Assembly (NCBI RefSeq): GCF_964204645.1
Contig: NC_134033.1
Span: 1,671,631-1,735,630 of the forward strand
Reading direction: 5' to 3'
DNA length: 64,000 bases
Source of the DNA: Tubulanus polymorphus
Taxonomy: Eukaryota; Nemertea; Palaeonemertea; Tubulaniformes; Tubulanidae
The position numbers and the translations under genes are program-made. Under the pieces are notes generated by a model, which saw nothing but the letters and a program-made list of their open reading frames with translations, was not told the origin of the DNA and did no database searches. Below are positions 11,831 to 22,698 of the stretch, one piece after another. The number at the start of each line of letters is the position of its first letter. Positions within the stretch are counted from its first letter, which is position 1.

Positions 11831-12109
11831 CTTTCTGTTGACGCAGAAATATCGCAGTCAAACGAAGTATTTTCTAACCATCGATGAAATATATGTCAGA
11901 AATAAATGTTCTGTTCCCCTGCGACTGAATGCTGTTTGTAGAATGGTAACTGATTAGTTATAGGTCAATAGGAGACGAAATAATCGACCTCAATTATCCG
12001 CGTTATGGTTCAGTTTTTACGTATTTGCTCAGAAATAATACGAACATAGTTATTTGTAAACACGTAGATGATTAAACATATCAATTTGTGATGGCGACAG
12101 GTTATTGTC

Positions 12110-12560
12110 AAATCTGTTTTGTGCAGAACCCAGTTCATCAGCAATGTGGGTTTGATTTGACTCTGGACCCAGTTCCACGGTTAAGTGGGTTTAATTTGTT
12201 TCTGGATCTGTTCCACAAATCGTGTGGGTTTAATTTGACTCAAGTTCCTCAGTTGTATGGGTTTAATTTGACACTGGACCCAATTCCACAGTTAAGTAGG
12301 TTTAATTCGTCTCTGGACCAGTTCCACAGTTGTGTGGGTTTGATTTTAATCAAGTTCCACAGTTTTATGGGTTTAATTTGACACTGGACCCAGTTTCACA
12401 GTTGTGTGAGTTTAATTTGACACTGGACCCAGTTCCACATTAAAGTAGGTTTAATTCGTCTATGGATCTGTACCACAAATTATGTGGGTTTAATTTGAAT
12501 CAAGTTCCTCAGTTGTATGAGTTTAATCAATCTATGAATCCAGTTTCAGTTCAACTACAA
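12110..12560 (+). repeat. Minisatellite with gtgggtttaatttga / cccagttccacag units
   Basis: About ten degenerate units of roughly 30-60 bases. The open frame across it (12088-12381) only translates the repeat and is not a gene. Confidence 0.8.
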
Positions 12561-12831
12561 AGCTACAAAAAATGCTATTCCTGATTGAACTCGCACGATT
12601 AAAGTCCCGCAAAACGATTTCTTGAAAGACGAAACGTGCACATATAAATAAACAATTTTTGACAAAATACGTTAATTTATTTTAGCGAGCGTTAATGCAT
12701 TTTAACGGCATTTCCGCGTGAATACAGCGTCAATAGATTCGGGACTAAAATGTTGTTAAATTCCTCGAGCGAAGCCGGCGACGCGTTGCTGCTAATGTGC
12801 GCTAACCTACCGGCTATAAAATGGCAATATC

Positions 12832-13272
12832 AGTTCAGCGTATATCTCTACATGGCCGGACTTGCCCATAATTTCCTTGCTCGTCGTCAACGCGTTTTTG
12901 TTCATCGTTTACAAGCGATCTACAAAAACGCGCAAATCGCTCGTAGGTGGCGCTGCTCGAGGTATGGCAGACGAACAGAAGGCGATATTGAAGATGGTTT
13001 CGGCTGTTGTTTGTGTTTACGTGATTTGTGAGTTTCCGGGTTGTCTGGATCGTCTGGTCGGGACGGAGATGGCCAACAGAATCTCACCGCATTTTGATAT
13101 GATTTTAAGAAAGTTTTCGTTATTCATGACTTTGCTCGATTCCTGCGTCAATTTCAATATTTACTTTTTAACGAGCGCCCGATTTCGATCGGAAGTTATT
13201 TCGCTGTCGAGGCGGATCTCCGAAGTCAACCCCTGGCAATCGAGTACACTATCGCCCGGTGCTGACCTCTAG
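12832..13272 (+). pseudogene. Rhodopsin-class GPCR fragment (TM5 to helix 8)
   Basis: In the frame starting near 12832, a possible acceptor (caatatcag) precedes a TM5-like helix (LPIISLLVVNAFLFIVYK), a basic loop, TM6 (ILKMVSAVVCVYVICEFPG) and TM7 ending in CVNFNIYFLTSARFR. CVNFNIYF takes the place of NPxxY, as in invertebrate peptide (FMRFamide/GPR139-like) receptors. No TM1-TM4 exons are found upstream, and the neighbouring frame is also open, suggesting a frameshift or lost exons. The last 14 codons run into a 'ccctggcaatcgag' type repeat that also occurs at 14640-14840. I therefore read this as a broken duplicate. An intact gene with distant upstream exons is possible but unsupported. Confidence 0.55.
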
Positions 13273-13592
13273 AATCCGCCTCTGGCAATCGATCGAGTCA
13301 ATTACAGACATGCGAGTGAATAGTCGCCACACGTGACCGGTCACCACACTGACCAGATAAACTCACTAGCTCACCTAGACTAGCGGATAGGGGTTACGGT
13401 TGACATGATGGAGGTCAGGGGTTCGAATCTCAATTTTTTTTCAGCTAGCATGTATTGAAGTAACTAAGCTTTTATTAGAAATCTTCCTTAAATATTCGTT
13501 AAATATTCATTTGTCCACTTTTTGTTGCCCTTTGTAGTCATCGATGTAGTATGTTGGGCCAACTTGAAATGAAATGGCAAAGAATTGCTTAC

Positions 13593-13668
13593 CGTTCGTC
13601 TTAACGATCATAAATGTGCCCACACCAAAGAAGACTTTCCGACTCGAACAGATATCCATCACTGCGTT
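13593..13668 (-). pseudogene. Isolated FGGY carbohydrate-kinase-like exon
   Basis: A 76-base exon candidate with a strong acceptor (ttttttag) and a gtaagc donor encodes NAVMDICSSRKVFFGVGTFM followed by IVKTN. This resembles the FGGY kinase segment around the G-x-GTF motif that precedes 'NTG' in glycerol kinase and GK5-type proteins. No flanking kinase exons can be recognised within several kilobases on the same strand, so this is an orphan exon: pseudogene remnant, or part of a gene with very diverged or distant exons. Confidence 0.35.
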
Positions 13669-14954
13669 CTAAAAAACATTTTAACGTTTTTTTTCTCCGA
13701 ACTTTAAACTACCCGACGCAGGCGCGGATCTAGGTGGTATTAAAGTTCTTCTGGAAGACCCTCAAAATTTTAAGTGCCCTCAAAAAGTTTTGCTCGCAAA
13801 ATTTCATGACTCAAAATGCAGGAAATGGCTTCAAATCAGTGCTCGAATCTCAAAATTTTCTGGAGGCCTCAGAACCCCCGGAAGGTCTCGCGCTGAAGGA
13901 GTGTTAGCCTCGCGCACTGCACTCGGTGTGTTATCAGAGACCTTTTCTTTTAGGTATGGCCCTAGAATTCTGAGAAGACCCTCAGATTTACCCCTAGCTA
14001 GATCAGCCTCTGCGACGTAGCACTGTATACATGGACGAAAACTTGAAGGCATCGCTCAATTCAAAATGGAAAAGGGCTTACGGAACAGATTTGGCGAAAC
14101 GGATTTCTATATCGGTTATGTTGAAAATACGCACTTACCGAATATGTTTTATTGCGGAGGTTTTAGTAGTTTCGTGGTGTATATGTTTCGTCGTCATTAC
14201 TCCACGTAGGCCCGCAGTGTCGCAGGTCGAATGGAGGGGTGCGTCCATGCGTCAATCTTCAATACCTTTCCTAGTATCGACCTTTGCTAAATCTCAGTCG
14301 TGTGGCCTCATTTCAATACCGAAGCGCACGGGTCCGATTGAGCACCGCGAGCCATTGTGAAGAAAAGTCGAGCAATTCCTCCGCTGACCCAAATGGACAC
14401 AATGAAGATGACTTCAGCGATTTGAAATGAATAGGTTACAATCGAATTCAAAGATGCTTACATGTACATGAAAATGCTGGGTTTTGTTTAGACTTGTCGG
14501 AAGAAAAAATATCCCAAAACTGATACCACGAAAAATTGATTTCAAAGTAGTATCAAAATCGAAAGCTGAAGAAAATGAATCATAACATTCTTTGAATTTC
14601 AAATATATCATTTGAAGGACACATGCCGGATAAAACCGGGTCGGCCTCTGGCAATCGAGCTTTTACCGCCTGGTGCTGCCCCTTGAATTACTACTCAGGC
14701 AGTCGAGGCTAATACCAGCCGGTGCTGCCACTGGTAATCGAGCAATCCCACCGCCTAGTGCTGCTCTCTAGCAGTTTCCCCTGGCAATCGAGCGCGCTAC
14801 CGCCCGGAGCTGCCCAAATTATCCTTTGGCAATCGAGTACAGTCGAGAATTATTACATCTTGGAGTCAACCATTTTGCTCGGTAAATTTAGCGTATGCAA
14901 AAAGAAAACACGAAATTTGCAGATATATTTTTTCAACCGATCTCGGAATCAATA
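13669..14954. other. Region without a supportable gene
   Basis: Several short open frames exist on both strands (13790-14360), but none has family motifs or paired splice sites that hold phase. The right part (14640-14840) is a repeat. Confidence 0.4.
14640..14840 (+). repeat. Tandem repeat 'ctggcaatcgag...gcctggtgctgcc'
   Basis: Four to five units of about 45 bases. The same unit occurs at 13228-13295, where it supplies the end of the GPCR-like frame. Confidence 0.7.
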
Positions 14955-17900
14955 ATGGACAAACAAATCGACAAATACGCGCAGAAATTGGTGAGTGCAG
15001 AGGAGGAGGAATATCTGGCCGAATATCTTACTTATACTGCAGCAGAAGATCAATTAATTATCTCGAAATATTGCAGCAACTTCGAGTGATCAAATTTGAA
15101 AGCATTTTATTTTAAACAGTTAGTTACCTAATCGTTGGTGGTAAGAAGCTTTGAATCGGATGGGCTTTGTGTGAAAATATCCGATCGTGAAACTAAACAT
15201 CAGACAGGGTTACTGACTAGGGGGTAGTCTAGACTCCTAGTACCTAGCCGTTGTTCCTGAAACAAGTTGTAGGGAACCGTAACAACGACTGGTATTCAGA
15301 CTAACTAGGGGGTCTCTGACCTTGTCCTTGGTCTTCTGGCATTAGCCGTAGATGGTGGAGAGAGGACAAAATGTCTAATGAAAGGACGAGAAATACTTTT
15401 TTGATGATTTAAATCTATCTGTAATTTGAGGTAACTAAATTTCAGGCATTTTCGAAATTCGTCGCTTCGAAGCTCGGACAACAATGGCTTAGCCCGGAAA
15501 ACGATGGCGGTCATCTTGGCGCGGAAGATCGAATTTGGATTTGTTGCAATCGAGAATGTCGCGAACAGAAACTGATCCATCAACATTGCGCCGAAAAACA
15601 CAAACACGAAATCAAACTTGAGGCCGATAAATATCTGATTGACGGCACGGAGGACGCTAGGTACGCTTCCCTTAAACCTTTCAGTGTCTCTACTTCACGG
15701 TGCGGTGTATAAATCGGTGATTGTCATTGTTAGTACGCAGCACTGCGGTGTTATGATGTTTAGTTGTTATCCCATTGAAAGATAGCAGCATCTGTCAAAC
15801 ATTGTGAAATATTAGTAAATAACGATACACCGCACCGCGGTGTAGATGCACTACAGCGGTATGCAATCCATACACTGCACTGTGTTGGAATTTTTCTTTT
15901 GATTTCAAATCATCTCCAGCGCTCGAGGGTATATTATGAATTAGTCAGAAGTGAATGGCTTTGAAATCGACATATTTCGTAAATGGCTGTTTCAGATGGC
16001 GAGTTTTGAGGCCGAAAAAGGTAGAAATCGTCTCCGACAATCGTGAAGAAAATTCCGAATTGCCGTGGTTACCCGACCCAGTAGATGACGAGTCCTCTTC
16101 ATCAGACACCGGTCAAATATTGTTATATTATAAATATCGGTAAGGCCAGTCTAAACTCATTTTGCTCCAGTTCTACAGTCGAGGCTTTGAATAAGACCAT
16201 GCTTAGCTTATTTTGGTCCAATTCCGTGGATGACACTTAGATAAGAACAGTCTAAGTGTTGAATTAAGTCCAATCTTCAAATTGAAGCCCAAAGGTTTAA
16301 ATTCGAAGTTCATTCAACCCATGTTTTTTTTTTCAAATAAATTCAATGTAATACATTTGCAGGTGGATAGAGGACCCGGATGGTTTACTGTCCTGGCAAA
16401 CACAACTGTGCGAACGACTTCAACTCACTGGAAAGGTTCGTCTTAAAACACATTGTAACCGTTAAAAAAGAATTATCAGCAAAACATGATTCGCGTATTT
16501 TCTGCAGGTTCGAATCGGTATTGAAGGAATAAACGGAACTGTAGGGGGCAGCACCGCATCGACGGAAACGTACATCGACGCGATGCTAAAACACAAACTA
16601 TTTTCTGAAATGACGCGCGAAGATTTCAAGGTAAGAAATATAATTATCAGTTAGTTATTGAGGAAAGATGTCTACCTCCCTAAATCCCCCTATGACATCA
16701 TTAAATATCTTCTAGCCCTTCTAGATAATCTGCAAAGTCCTTCCAAAAAAAGATGGCTGCCGCAAAATCCTCCTATGACATCATCAAAAAGATGTGGTGA
16801 TATACTTTCAGTGAAGATGGCTGCCTCCTTTTATATCTTTGTTGATAGGGGATTTCACTTCGAAAAATTCGAACCATAGACCTTTTTAGACAAAAGATGG
16901 CCACCTTTATAGACCCCCTGTGACATCACACATATTTTTTTTTCAGAAAAGTCCGGGCTCGGCAGCGGATTTTTCATGCGGACTCAAAATTGGCATTTAC
17001 AAAGAAATCGTACCGATGGGAATCGAACCAACGGAGATTCAATTCTCCGAATCAAGTCGGTGTAATTTTAACGATTATATTCCGCGCAATGTCATAACAG
17101 CTTAACCGGCTTAAAACCCTTTCAGTGCCGACTAACTTGTACCCGAGATGTTATCTTATGCTGGAGATGTTATCTTATTGCTGGAGATATTATCTTAATT
17201 AGAAAGTTTAAATTAATCATAATTTGCACTTTTTGAAAAAACTCCACCTCAATGCGGTGTATCATCAGTCACTAAAATTTCTGTATGCTCGACAGATTCT
17301 GCTATCTTTCAATAGAAACGAAAACTAATTACATCGATACATCGCACTGCATTGCAGTGCTGCCTTATTTCAATAGAAATAAAAACTAATTACATCAATA
17401 CACCGCACTGGAGTGTAAACGCACTGATAGGGTTAAGTAGGTTTGATTGTTTTTAGATATGAGTTTTTGAGAATTTGTTTTATTTTTGCGTCGTCAGGCG
17501 ATCATTTGTCTCCGGAAGAATTCAACCGAAAAGTCGAAGCGCATTTACAACAATCGGACGACGAACGACGAGACACGGTGTTAATCGATTGTCGAAATTT
17601 CTACGAAACCAAAATCGTACGTGTATTTCTAAGAATTTGAAAATTTGTAAAAATTCTATCAAATCGAAAAAAGTTTTCAGCCGAAATGTGTTCAAGTTAT
17701 CATGCTATCGATGTAACAAAAATAGATTTTAAACTGAGTTCTAAACAGATTCTTCACCAAGTTAATCAAAAACCTTTTACTGAGTTGAGTTAAACAAAAG
17801 TAATTTTTACCAAGTAAGACAAATATAGTTTTTCATAGGGGATCATTCATTTATTACGTACGCATAAAATTTGAATTTTTCAACCCCCCCCCTCCCCCTC

Positions 17901-19655
17901 TGTACGCAAAATCGGCCATTTTTTCATATATATTAATAGCATTACAGTACGCAATTGCACTGACCCCTCCCCTTCCCCTAATGTGTACGTAATAAATGAA
18001 TGACCCTAGAATGAAAGAGTGAGTTAAGGTTGAAAAAAATTCATGCCTTGTTTCTCATTTCTGGCGAGTTTAAAAGTTCACCCGGCCACCCGCCTATCTA
18101 CCCTGTACATGACTTTTAAAATCATGATCAAGCCAACAATAACAGACCCGGCAGTTATAGAAATGAACTGATAACAAATTTCAATTCCGTTTACAAAATT
18201 TCTGTTCCATTAGGAGAAGAAAGGTATCAGTTTTTTAGGCTAAACGAAAACAATTATAGAGCTCCCTCGAATCGAGTTGACTAAATTTCACTCAGTTTCG
18301 TGTGAAGATTATCAAAACCACAGCGTTGGATTTTCGTGTTCTCAATTTTTGCGACAGGGTAAATTCGAAGGCGCCGTGACGCCCGATATCAGGAAGTTCA
18401 GCTATTGGCCGGAATACGTGGATAAAAATATCGATTTGTTCGAAAATAAAGACGTGTTGATGTATTGCACCGGAGGGATACGTTGTGAACGAGGCTCCGC
18501 TTACCTCAAATCAAAGGTAAATTCATTGTTCGTGGTCCTTACGGATCAGTGAAATCGGGGAGTTCCAACTTTTCTTGATTATCAGGATCAAGTCAGGGAA
18601 TTTGAATTTTTGATGTCTTGTTGTTCTTGCTGGTGACGAGTGACACAAGGAACCTCTTGATAACAGACAGGCCTCATTGAGGATTTATAATTCAATCAGG
18701 GATTTTGAATTTTTGGTGTCTTGTTGTTGATGAGTGACACAAGGAACCTCTTGATAAGAAACAGCCCTCACTGAGGATATCTCATAATTTAATCAGGCAA
18801 TTCGAGTTTTTGGTGTCTTGTTGTTCTTGCTGGTGACAAGTGACACGAGGATTCTTGATTTCATTTCGTAGGGAATTTGTAGAAATATCTATCAGTTGAA
18901 AGGAGGAATTCATCGTTATATAGAACGGTTTCCGAACGGACTATACCGTGGTAAATTATTCGTATTCGATGACCGCAACAGCATCCAATCAAACGATGAC
19001 GTTATTTCTAGTAAGTAGTTTATCGATCAACCCCTACCCAGGGGACGGTTCCCGGACAATATCCGAGTCTCATCAAATCAATCAGAATATTAGCACTCCA
19101 GCAGTAGTAGCGTCTTTCGACCGGAAAAGCTTCCTTTTTTTGAGGATTTTTGATAAAATCCTACCGTTTTTCGACAACATTACTCAACCTTTGCAATATT
19201 ACGAGCCTTTTATTTAAAGGGCAGCCAAAAATTTTCGGGGCCTACATAAGTCTCTCTAGATCACCTGGAGCTGTATTGGGGGTCTAATTTAACCCAAAAC
19301 TAGCCCTGATTATTGTCCAAGTTATTTTTTTTTCGTTATTATCGGTCGCATTTAAAGCAATTAAGAAAATGAACCCAAAAATATTTGAAAAATTAAAATT
19401 TTCATCATTGTAGAATGTCAGTATTGCTCGTCGCCGTGGGATACGTATGTTCAGTGTACGTCTGCTCATTGTCGTCTGCTGGTTTTGTCATGTGACACGT
19501 GTCGGCGAGATCGTCAACTGACGACGTGCTGTCGTAATTGCACGGATAACACTAAAAGTGGCCGGGAACAGTGCGCGTGTACGGAACAGCGTGTTCGGAT
19601 TCCGATTGAGAATAGCTATAAACCGGTTCATCACGAGTCCGAAGAGTCCAGTTGA
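14955..19655 (+). CDS. TSTD2: Thiosulfate sulfurtransferase/rhodanese-like domain protein 2
   Basis: Ten exons join in phase: 14955-14990, 15446-15660, 15996-16139, 16363-16435, 16508-16630, 16947-17055 (donor least certain), 17498-17616, 18358-18516, 18872-19010, 19414-19655. Order of parts: an N-terminal segment with cysteines (CCNRECREQK..HQHCAEKH), an acidic linker, the acylphosphatase-like domain common to TrhO/YceA proteins (WQTQLCERLQ, VRIGIEGINGTVGGS, LKIGIYKEIVPMG), the rhodanese domain (DTVLIDCRNFYETKIGKFEG, VTPDIRKF) with catalytic loop CTGGIRCE, then YQLKGGIHRYIE, and a C-terminal cysteine cluster (CQYCSSPWDTYVQC, CCRNC). The catalytic cysteine is present. Bacterial relatives hydroxylate tRNA wobble uridine; the animal role is less clear. 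Introns carry several repeat families. Confidence 0.93.
15672..15957 (+). mobile_element. TTAA-type miniature element, diverged copy
   Basis: In TSTD2 intron 2. It begins ttaaacctttcagtg, has cacggtgcggtgtataaatc inside, and ends near ttagtcagaagtgaatgg. Same family as 30299-30587 and 51379-51665; ends are eroded. Confidence 0.6.
16650..16935 (+). repeat. ATGACATCATC-type repeat array
   Basis: Four diverged units of about 80 bases (aagatggctgcc... aaatccccctatgacatcat) in TSTD2 intron 5. Confidence 0.7.
17111..17435 (+). mobile_element. TTAA-type miniature element
   Basis: In TSTD2 intron 6. It begins ttaaaaccctttcagtgccg and ends gcactgatagggttaa. Terminal inverted repeats of the CCCTTTCAGTG type and TTAA at both ends resemble piggyBac-like non-autonomous elements. 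Confidence 0.7.
17846..18006. mobile_element. Palindromic miniature element with ATTCATTTATTACGTACG ends
   Basis: The left end gatcattcatttattacgta and right end tacgtaataaatgaatgacc are inverted copies. The C-rich middle (ccccccccctccccctctgtac and acccctccccttcccc) is also roughly symmetric. In TSTD2 intron 7. A decayed relative may be at 57727-57840. Confidence 0.75.
18560..18865 (+). repeat. ~103-base tandem repeat in TSTD2 intron 8
   Basis: Three units with tggtgtcttgttgttcttgc, gtgacacaaggaacctcttg and an atcagg.aatttgaattttt string. The same unit in reverse orientation forms a longer array at 45275-45895. Confidence 0.85.
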
Positions 19656-19852
19656 CGTCAGTTTCTTCGGACTCATCTTCGGAGTAATAATCAGTGGCGA
19701 CTCCACGGGGTGCCTTTTTCGGCCGAGTGACCTTGGAATTTTCTCCCAAAGATTTCTATTTAGAAACTGGTGAAATTGTGAGCACATTCCATTCAATATT
19801 TCAACGAGGAAAGTGCTTAGGATGAACTTATAGATACATCTATTTGGGAGGA

Positions 19853-20190
19853 CTGGTTCCTGGGGTCAGTTCCACGGTCACGGCTTAAACCTAAGACCAG
19901 TCTAAGACGATTTCAGGTCTATAACCAATCTAACAACTTGAGACCAGTCTAAGCTCATTTTGGTTCTATAATCAATCTAACAATTTAAGACCAGTCTAAG
20001 ACGATTTCAGGTCTATAGCCAATCTATCAACTTAAGATCAGTCTAAGCTCATTTTGGTTCTATAACCGATTTAACAACTTAAGACCAGTCTAAGCTCATT
20101 TTGGTTCTATAGCCAATCTAACAACTTAAGACCAGTGTTAAGGTTTTAGACCATTTCGGAAGTTCCGACTTCGGAACCGACCACTGGGGT
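19853..20190 (+). mobile_element. Palindromic element with internal 47-base tandem expansion
   Basis: The ends resemble ggttcc..cacggctta / aagttccgacttcggaacc. Inside are five to six units of about 47 bases (agaccagtctaagctcattt, tggttctataaccaatctaa). Related elements at 21470, 30011, 33552, 36000 and 50225. Confidence 0.65.
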
Positions 20191-20574
20191 TTACTTAAAC
20201 TATCTGTCGATTAACTCAGCCATTCGGTTAAAGTTTAAATTTAAGCCCTATGTTCAGCAGGTCGTGTGCAAGTTCCGTGCTTGAGTGTGATTTTAATCTG
20301 ACTCTTAATCAGTCTCAACTCTATAACTATTCTATATATCTGAATACAATTTATTTATATATACGTAACATAAAAATATATATATATATATTAGTAATAA
20401 TAAATTTTTAGCTGTTCGAATGGAATTTTTTTAGTTGACTGGATCTCATTGTATGAAGTAACACATCTTTGGAAACGTCATCTTATTGGAATTGGTTCAT
20501 CTGCTGTCTGACGTCTGCTGTCTGACAGATGCTCAGTTTCCACTCACTATCTCATCGTCAACAATGCGGATATA

Positions 20575-20998
20575 AGGACCATGTTCCACAGTTAGACGTG
20601 GATCCAGTTCTACAGTTCTGAACCCAGTTCCACCGTTCAGGATCCAGTTCTGTAGTTTTGAATCCAGTTCCACAGTTCTGGACCCAGTTACACAGTAGTT
20701 CTAAACACAGTTCAGGATCCAGTTCTGTAGTTTTGAATCCAGTTCCACAGTTCTGGACCCAGTTCCACAGTTCTGGATCCAGTTACACAGTAGTTCTAAA
20801 CACAGTTCAGGATCCAGTTCTGTAGTTTTGAATCCAGTTCCAAAGTTCTGGACCCAGTTCCACAGTTCTGGATCCAGTTACACAGTAGTTCTAAACACAG
20901 TTCTGAACCCAGTTCCACCGTTCAGGATCCAGTTCTGTAGTTTTGAATCCAGTTCCACAGTTCTGGATCCAGTGACACAGTTGTTCAAGATTGACTCC
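20575..20998 (+). repeat. CAGTTCCACAGTTCTGGACC-type minisatellite
   Basis: Array of 16-17-base subunits (gttccacagttctggacccag / gatccagttctgtagttttg) arranged in longer repeating blocks of about 120 bases. The 74-codon open frame in it is repeat translation. Confidence 0.85.
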
Positions 20999-21469
20999 TT
21001 ACTGATAAATCAGTTCATATATTATAAATTTTTTACCCTTATAGAATCTTAACCAGGTGCTGTGAAACTGCATTCATAGATCTCGGAAAGGCCTGAATTT
21101 TAGGGATTATTCAATTTTAACAACAACCGTTATTTAAATTCAAAGACAATAGAAAACCGTAGAACTGGGTCTCGAGTTGGAATTGTTTGTTATTACGAGC
21201 AGTACGCCTGAAAATAAAGAAATGGGTTTCAAAGTTTGTTGAATTGCTGTTGATTTAACTAACTACAGGGACCAAGATTGAGTATCCCCTTATCATTGGA
21301 CGGTCCTTCATCTCTTACCTGTAAAGGGTCCATACCGTGATGTTGTTTGCTGTTAAATAGGCTGGACTGCTGCAGTCGCTGAATGGGCTTTCCTGAAACG
21401 AAAGTAAATGAAACAAAAATGTCATAGAATGTTCATCCCAATCATTGATATCCATTACAATACGTGCTG

Positions 21470-21598
21470 AGGGGCCGGTTGCATAGTCATGGTTCAAGAC
21501 CAGTTTAAGACCAACTTAGTTCTATAGCCAATCTAACCACTTAAGACCAGTCTTAAGATTTAAAACCACTTTTGGACTGTGCAACTGGCCCCAGGAGA
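21470..21598. mobile_element. Palindromic GGTTGCATAGTC-type miniature element
   Basis: Starts gggccggttgcatagtcatg and ends ggactgtgcaactggcccc, an imperfect inverted repeat. The interior is like the 47-base unit above. Confidence 0.7.
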
Positions 21599-22698
21599 GG
21601 AAGGGGCCAAAAAAGGCCATTTCTTCCCCTATGTTAACACGATAAGAAGGTCGCAAAATCAGCGAGATTTATGTAGGCCCCTTCAGTAAGCCTAACTTGG
21701 ACAAACTGCCCCTGGCTAAAATTGATCCAAATTAAGCGAATTACGAGTTCGGGTTTAGAGAATACATTAGCGTTGTCAGAGTGAGTAAGAAATGCAAGTT
21801 GGCCGTGTCTGAGTTCATGAAATCAACCGAATATGAAACTGTTAGGAGGGTTGATATTAACGTTTTCGCTTCCCATAAAACTCTTTGAATTGATTCAGGG
21901 TTCCTACAGCCCCTAAAATTCCCTGGAATTCTTTTTTCTAGGGGAGAAATACCCTAAAATTCTGGCTTTTATACCTCAGGTCCCTAAAATTCTGTAAAAA
22001 GATTTATGATCATTTTCGAATGTGATGCTGTATGAAAAAGGTCATCAGCAGGCTATTATATTCCTTCGAATTGGATTTAAGTTAGTAGCTCAATTCAGTT
22101 TATTGTTTCAACTGGTCATCGTAGATGTAATTAAGTAAAGTATGCAAGCAGACCAATACGAAGGCCTATTTAGTTGTACTGGCTGGTCGAGGAATTGTTT
22201 ACCGGTACTACCCAGGGAGCATCTTCACCCGTCAAGGGATTCGAACCCACTACGCTAAAGCTGTTCCCCGAACCCCTTGACCTCACGAGTCGTTGGAGTC
22301 GTTACTAGCCGACCAGAATCCGGTCGTACCAATCACAGCGCTTGTAACAAACCGTCAGTAGACTTCTGTTGGTTTTCCCGTTAAATTGACCAATCAGCGA
22401 ACGTTTTACCGAACAAGGAAGTATTTCGCAAATCGATATATGACGTCATGCGCAACAGCGCCAGTAATGAAATCACGCTTCGTGAGGCCAGGGGGCTGGT
22501 GGAAGCGAGTCCGGGAGTGATACCGGACCCCTGGCAAGCGAGGATGCCCAGGGAGGTGATAGATCATCGATCACCTGCTTACTGTTCCAGAAAGCACTAG
22601 TTAAATACTGGTCATATAATCTGCATTCACACTACCACTAGTTTGAATTTATGAATTATGTCGTAACTCTCTTCAACTCACCGAGCTCGATTTCAAAC

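Noticed and set aside
13790-14360. Overlapping short frames on both strands
   Set aside because: None keeps phase with neighbouring splice sites or shows a recognisable domain.
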